NCBI GenBank assembly: GCA_937975765.1
Contig: CALJUR010000120.1
Coordinates: 98,302 to 162,301 of the forward strand
DNA length: 64,000 nucleotides
Origin: an uncultured Myxococcales bacterium
Lineage (GTDB): Bacteria; Myxococcota_A; UBA9042; DTJE01
Direction of reading: 5' to 3'
The notes below the pieces were generated by a model. That model was not told the DNA's origin, did no database searches, and saw only the letters and a list, made by a program, of their open reading frames with translations. This document shows, piece after piece, positions 62,166 to 64,000 of the stretch (its first letter is position 1; each line of letters starts with the position of its first letter). The position numbers and the translations under genes were made by a program.

Positions 62166-62579
62166 CTACCGCTGGCGGGACGCGAGGCGAGAAAGGAAGT
62201 CGCGGGGGCGTACGATCCGGAAGAGAAAACGTCCATCCAACGCGAGGAGGTCCCTGTCTCCGGTGACGAGGAAGTCGGCGTTGGCAGCGAGCGCGCAAGC
62301 GAGAAACTTGTCGTCGTCCGGATCGCGACAGACCGGCGCTGGAAGCGGTTTTGCGACGACCATACGGGTGACTCCGGCGAGTTGGGCGATCATCTGGCCG
62401 AAGAGAGTGGATGGTTGCTTCTTCTGGAACTCCTGTCCGACCAGTTCATATTCGTTCCAGACATCGCGGGAAACGGCAAGCTGGACCTGACCCGAAAGGC
62501 CGGCGATCACGACCTCGAACGGGAGTCCGTCCCAGAAGAGGGCGGAGATCATGACGTTGGTGTCGACGACGATCGTCAC
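62166..62579 (-). CDS. PIN-domain toxin of a toxin-antitoxin module
   Basis: 137 aa from GTG 62579, which overlaps the antitoxin stop (GTGA). A PIN-domain ribonuclease of the COG1569 type: IVVDTNVMISALFW (Asp6), WNEYE (Glu near 43), RDPDDDKFLACALAANADFLVTGDRDLL (paired acidic residues near 90-95 and 110). These acids hold the metal ions that cut RNA. Base composition is visibly less GC-rich than the neighbours, with more Lys, Phe and Thr codons ending in A or T, suggesting recent acquisition. Confidence 0.9.
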   Translation of the reverse strand: MTIVVDTNVMISALFWDGLPFEVVIAGLSGQVQLAVSRDVWNEYELVGQEFQKKQPSTLFGQMIAQLAGVTRMVVAKPLPAPVCRDPDDDKFLACALAANADFLVTGDRDLLALDGRFLFRIVRPRDFLSRLASRQR

Positions 62580-62842
62580 TCCTTCCCCCGAACTTTGCGG
62601 ATGGCGGAGGCGACGTCTGCTTTCTTGAGTCCGGCCTTCTTGGCGTGGGCCTGGAGCTTCCTCTGGAGCGCGCGGAATTCGTCTGCAGAAGGCCTGGAGA
62701 CGACCTTGAGCATGACGGAATCCGAGGTCGAGACGACGACGAACTCGACGCCTTCGCCCCAGCCGTTGGCCTTTCGGATCGCCTGAGGGATGACGACTTG
62801 ACCTCGAGACGAAAGCTTGGTGGTTGCGAGCGCCTGACCCAT
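62576..62842 (-). CDS. AbrB-family antitoxin
   Basis: 88 aa. An AbrB/SpoVT DNA-binding domain (about 5-50; TTKLSSRGQVVIPQAIRKANG is the typical start) is followed by a Lys-rich helical tail (about 52-88) that should bind the PIN toxin. Start ATG 62842 is preferred over ATG 62854 because a GGAGG lies 5 nt before it. It is translationally coupled to the toxin. A palindrome just upstream is the likely autoregulatory site. Confidence 0.9.
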   Translation of the reverse strand: MGQALATTKLSSRGQVVIPQAIRKANGWGEGVEFVVVSTSDSVMLKVVSRPSADEFRALQRKLQAHAKKAGLKKADVASAIRKVRGKE

Positions 62843-62857
62843 GGCGTCCTCCATTAA

Positions 62858-62873
62858 ATCTTACTGGCAAGAT
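62858..62873 (-). promoter_or_regulatory. Putative antitoxin operator
   Basis: Inverted repeat ATCTT-N6-AAGAT directly downstream of the promoter -10 and 15 nt before the antitoxin ATG. Confidence 0.5.
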
Positions 62874-62900
62874 CCTAACGACTGCGGCCTTGGGGTGCAA
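62872..62900 (-). promoter_or_regulatory. Promoter of the AbrB/PIN module
   Basis: Minus strand: -35 TTGCAC (62895-62900), 17-bp spacer, -10 TAGGAT (62872-62877). Confidence 0.45.
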
Positions 62901-63038
62901 GCAGCTCGACGCGGCGTCGCTGGAGGACGGTGCGGCACAACTAGCGTCTGGAACGGACAGCCGCTCTGGCCCGGCCCCGGCCTTCGCCTGCGCCCGAGGC
63001 CGCATCCCCAGGCGGCACACGACGGTCGGCCGGCGCCC

Positions 63039-63067
63039 TTGTCGCGCGCGCGCGAACGTGCTACCAA
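63039..63067 (+). promoter_or_regulatory. Promoter of the PurF-family gene
   Basis: -35 TTGTCG (63039-63044, identical to that at 4054), 17-bp spacer, -10 TACCAA (63062-63067) preceded by TGC (extended -10). Confidence 0.5.
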
Positions 63068-63117
63068 CCACCGCACGATCGGCCCCGGGCCGACCTCCTC
63101 GAAACAGGAACGACCCC

Positions 63118-63955
63118 ATGAGCGGACTCTGCGGCGTGGTTTCCCGCGACTCGTGCCCCGAGGCCCTGCTGTTCGGCACCGACTACCACTCCCACCTGGG
63201 CAGCCAGCTGGGCGGCATGGCGGTCAAGGGCGCCCGGTTCGAGAAGAAGATCCACGACATCAGCCAGGGATCGTTCAAGTTCCGCTTCGGGAACGACGTG
63301 ACCTCGATGGAAGGCACGATGGGCATCGGCGTCATCAGCGACTCCGACGCGCAGCCGCTGCTGATCCGGTCGCGCCTGGGCCTGTACGCGCTGGCCATGA
63401 CGGGCTTCATCGAGAACAAGGACCGGTTGACCGCCCGGCTGCTGCAGCAGGGGCAGGTGTTCACCGAGTCCAGCCAGGCGGGCGTGAACGGCGTGGAGGT
63501 TCTGGCCCGGATCATCGAGTCGGGGCGGGACCTGGTGGAGGGCGTCGCGTCGGTCTACGACCACATCGAGGGCGCGGCGTCGATCCTGCTGCTGACCGAG
63601 GACGGCATCCTGGCCGCGCGCGACCTTCTGGGGCGGACCCCCCTGGTGATCGGCGAGCGCGGCGAGGACTACATGGTCGCCTCCGAGTCGATCGCCCTGA
63701 TGAACCTGGGGTTCCGGCCCGTGAAGGAACTGGGGCCCGGCGAGATCGTCCGGATCGGTCCCGGCGGGTACCGGGTCGAGCGGGCCGCCCGTCCGGTGAT
63801 GCGGATGTGCGCGTTCCTGTGGATCTACACGGGCTACCCGGCGGCGTCGTACGAGGGGATCGGGGTCGAGGGGGCCCGCGAGCGGTGCGGCGCGGCACTG
63901 GCCCGCCGGGACGTGGTGAAGGCCGACCTGGCGGCCGGCGTGCCGGACTCGGGCA
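63118..63955 (+). CDS. PurF-family class II glutamine amidotransferase, 3' end missing
   Basis: At least 279 aa are present. The N-terminal-nucleophile glutaminase domain starts MSGLCGVVS, with catalytic Cys5 exposed after removal of the leader. EGTMGIGV and ESIALMNLGFRPVKELGPGEI are glutaminase-domain landmarks. The phosphoribosyltransferase part begins with CAFLWIYTGYP and reaches ADLAAGVPDSG, the conserved block before the PRPP-binding loop. This is amidophosphoribosyltransferase or a close paralogue; several core residues (IYTGYPAASYEG in place of the usual IYFARPDS) are divergent, so I leave the symbol blank. From 63956 the sequence is sequencing adapter, and the apparent C-terminal residues KIGRAHV are not genuine. 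Confidence 0.85.
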
Positions 63956-64000
63956 AGATCGGAAGAGCACACGTCTGAACTCCAGTCACCGAATACGATC
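63956..64000 (+). other. Illumina TruSeq adapter sequence (artefact)
   Basis: Bases 63956-63989 are the 34-nt TruSeq read-1 adapter (begins AGATCGGAAGAGCACACGTC). An 8-nt index (63990-63997) and the first three bases of the following adapter segment come next. It is not genomic DNA. Confidence 0.98.

Noticed and set aside
63956..63978. C-terminal KIGRAHV residues of the PurF-family protein
   Set aside because: They are translated adapter sequence.

Overview
The window is a very GC-rich (roughly 70 % or more by eye), gene-dense bacterial contig of deltaproteobacterial/Myxococcota type. The clues are OmpA proteins with thrombospondin type-3 calcium repeats, a Ser/Thr kinase and FHA protein beside two-component kinases, Dickkopf-like Cys-rich lipoproteins, long Asp/Glu/Ala/Pro-rich tethers, and two proteins ending in a MYXO-CTERM-like Cys/hydrophobic/Arg tail. 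There is no rRNA, tRNA, CRISPR array or intact transposon. The last 45 bases are an Illumina adapter, so the contig ends inside a gene.

Layout. 0-4 kb: a hybrid histidine kinase and a two-domain adenylate kinase-like protein (minus strand). 4.1-12.8 kb: a tightly coupled five-gene plus-strand operon running from the envelope (OmpA/TSP3; LysM-FecR-barrel) to signalling (class III nucleotide cyclase; Ser/Thr kinase; FHA-GAF-HD-GYP). 12.8-17.9 kb: a TamA/TamB pair in which TamB carries an extra TSP3-OmpA tail. 18-24 kb: a second hybrid kinase, a B12-type radical SAM enzyme and a TonB-dependent receptor. 24-27 kb: a coiled-coil lipoprotein, then a CDP-alcohol phosphatidyltransferase with a flippase-like membrane protein. 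27-36 kb: PepD, a Cys-rich lipoprotein, a selenocysteine-type glutathione peroxidase lipoprotein, MetY, an unknown lipoprotein and a surface phosphatase. 36-47 kb: an Orn/Lys/Arg decarboxylase, the guanidinium exporter Gdx, a divergent YaiO/glycosyltransferase pair, and a kinase-receiver-HEAT-repeat operon. 47-51 kb: PurL. 51-59 kb: secreted and surface proteins (unknown lipoprotein, DUF362 protein, zinc-ribbon rhomboid, small lipoprotein), a MazEF module and a DUF4091 protein. 59-64 kb: a third hybrid kinase, a degenerate AT-richer patch, an AbrB/PIN toxin-antitoxin module and a truncated PurF-family gene.

The most notable item is the glutathione peroxidase gene at 30015-30842. An in-frame TGA sits exactly at the catalytic position of the peroxidase motif, and a perfect 7-bp stem with a GGC loop follows it at the spacing expected of a bacterial SECIS element, so it is best read as a selenoprotein. 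Other unusual items are the TamB-TSP3-OmpA fusion, the envelope-to-second-messenger operon, the adenylate kinase tandem with a damaged second P-loop, and a shared acidic tether used in both N-terminal lipoprotein and C-terminal MYXO-CTERM topologies. Most transcription units start with a recognisable sigma70-like promoter (TTGxxx, almost always 17 bp, TAxxxT/GATAxT), which helped place start codons.
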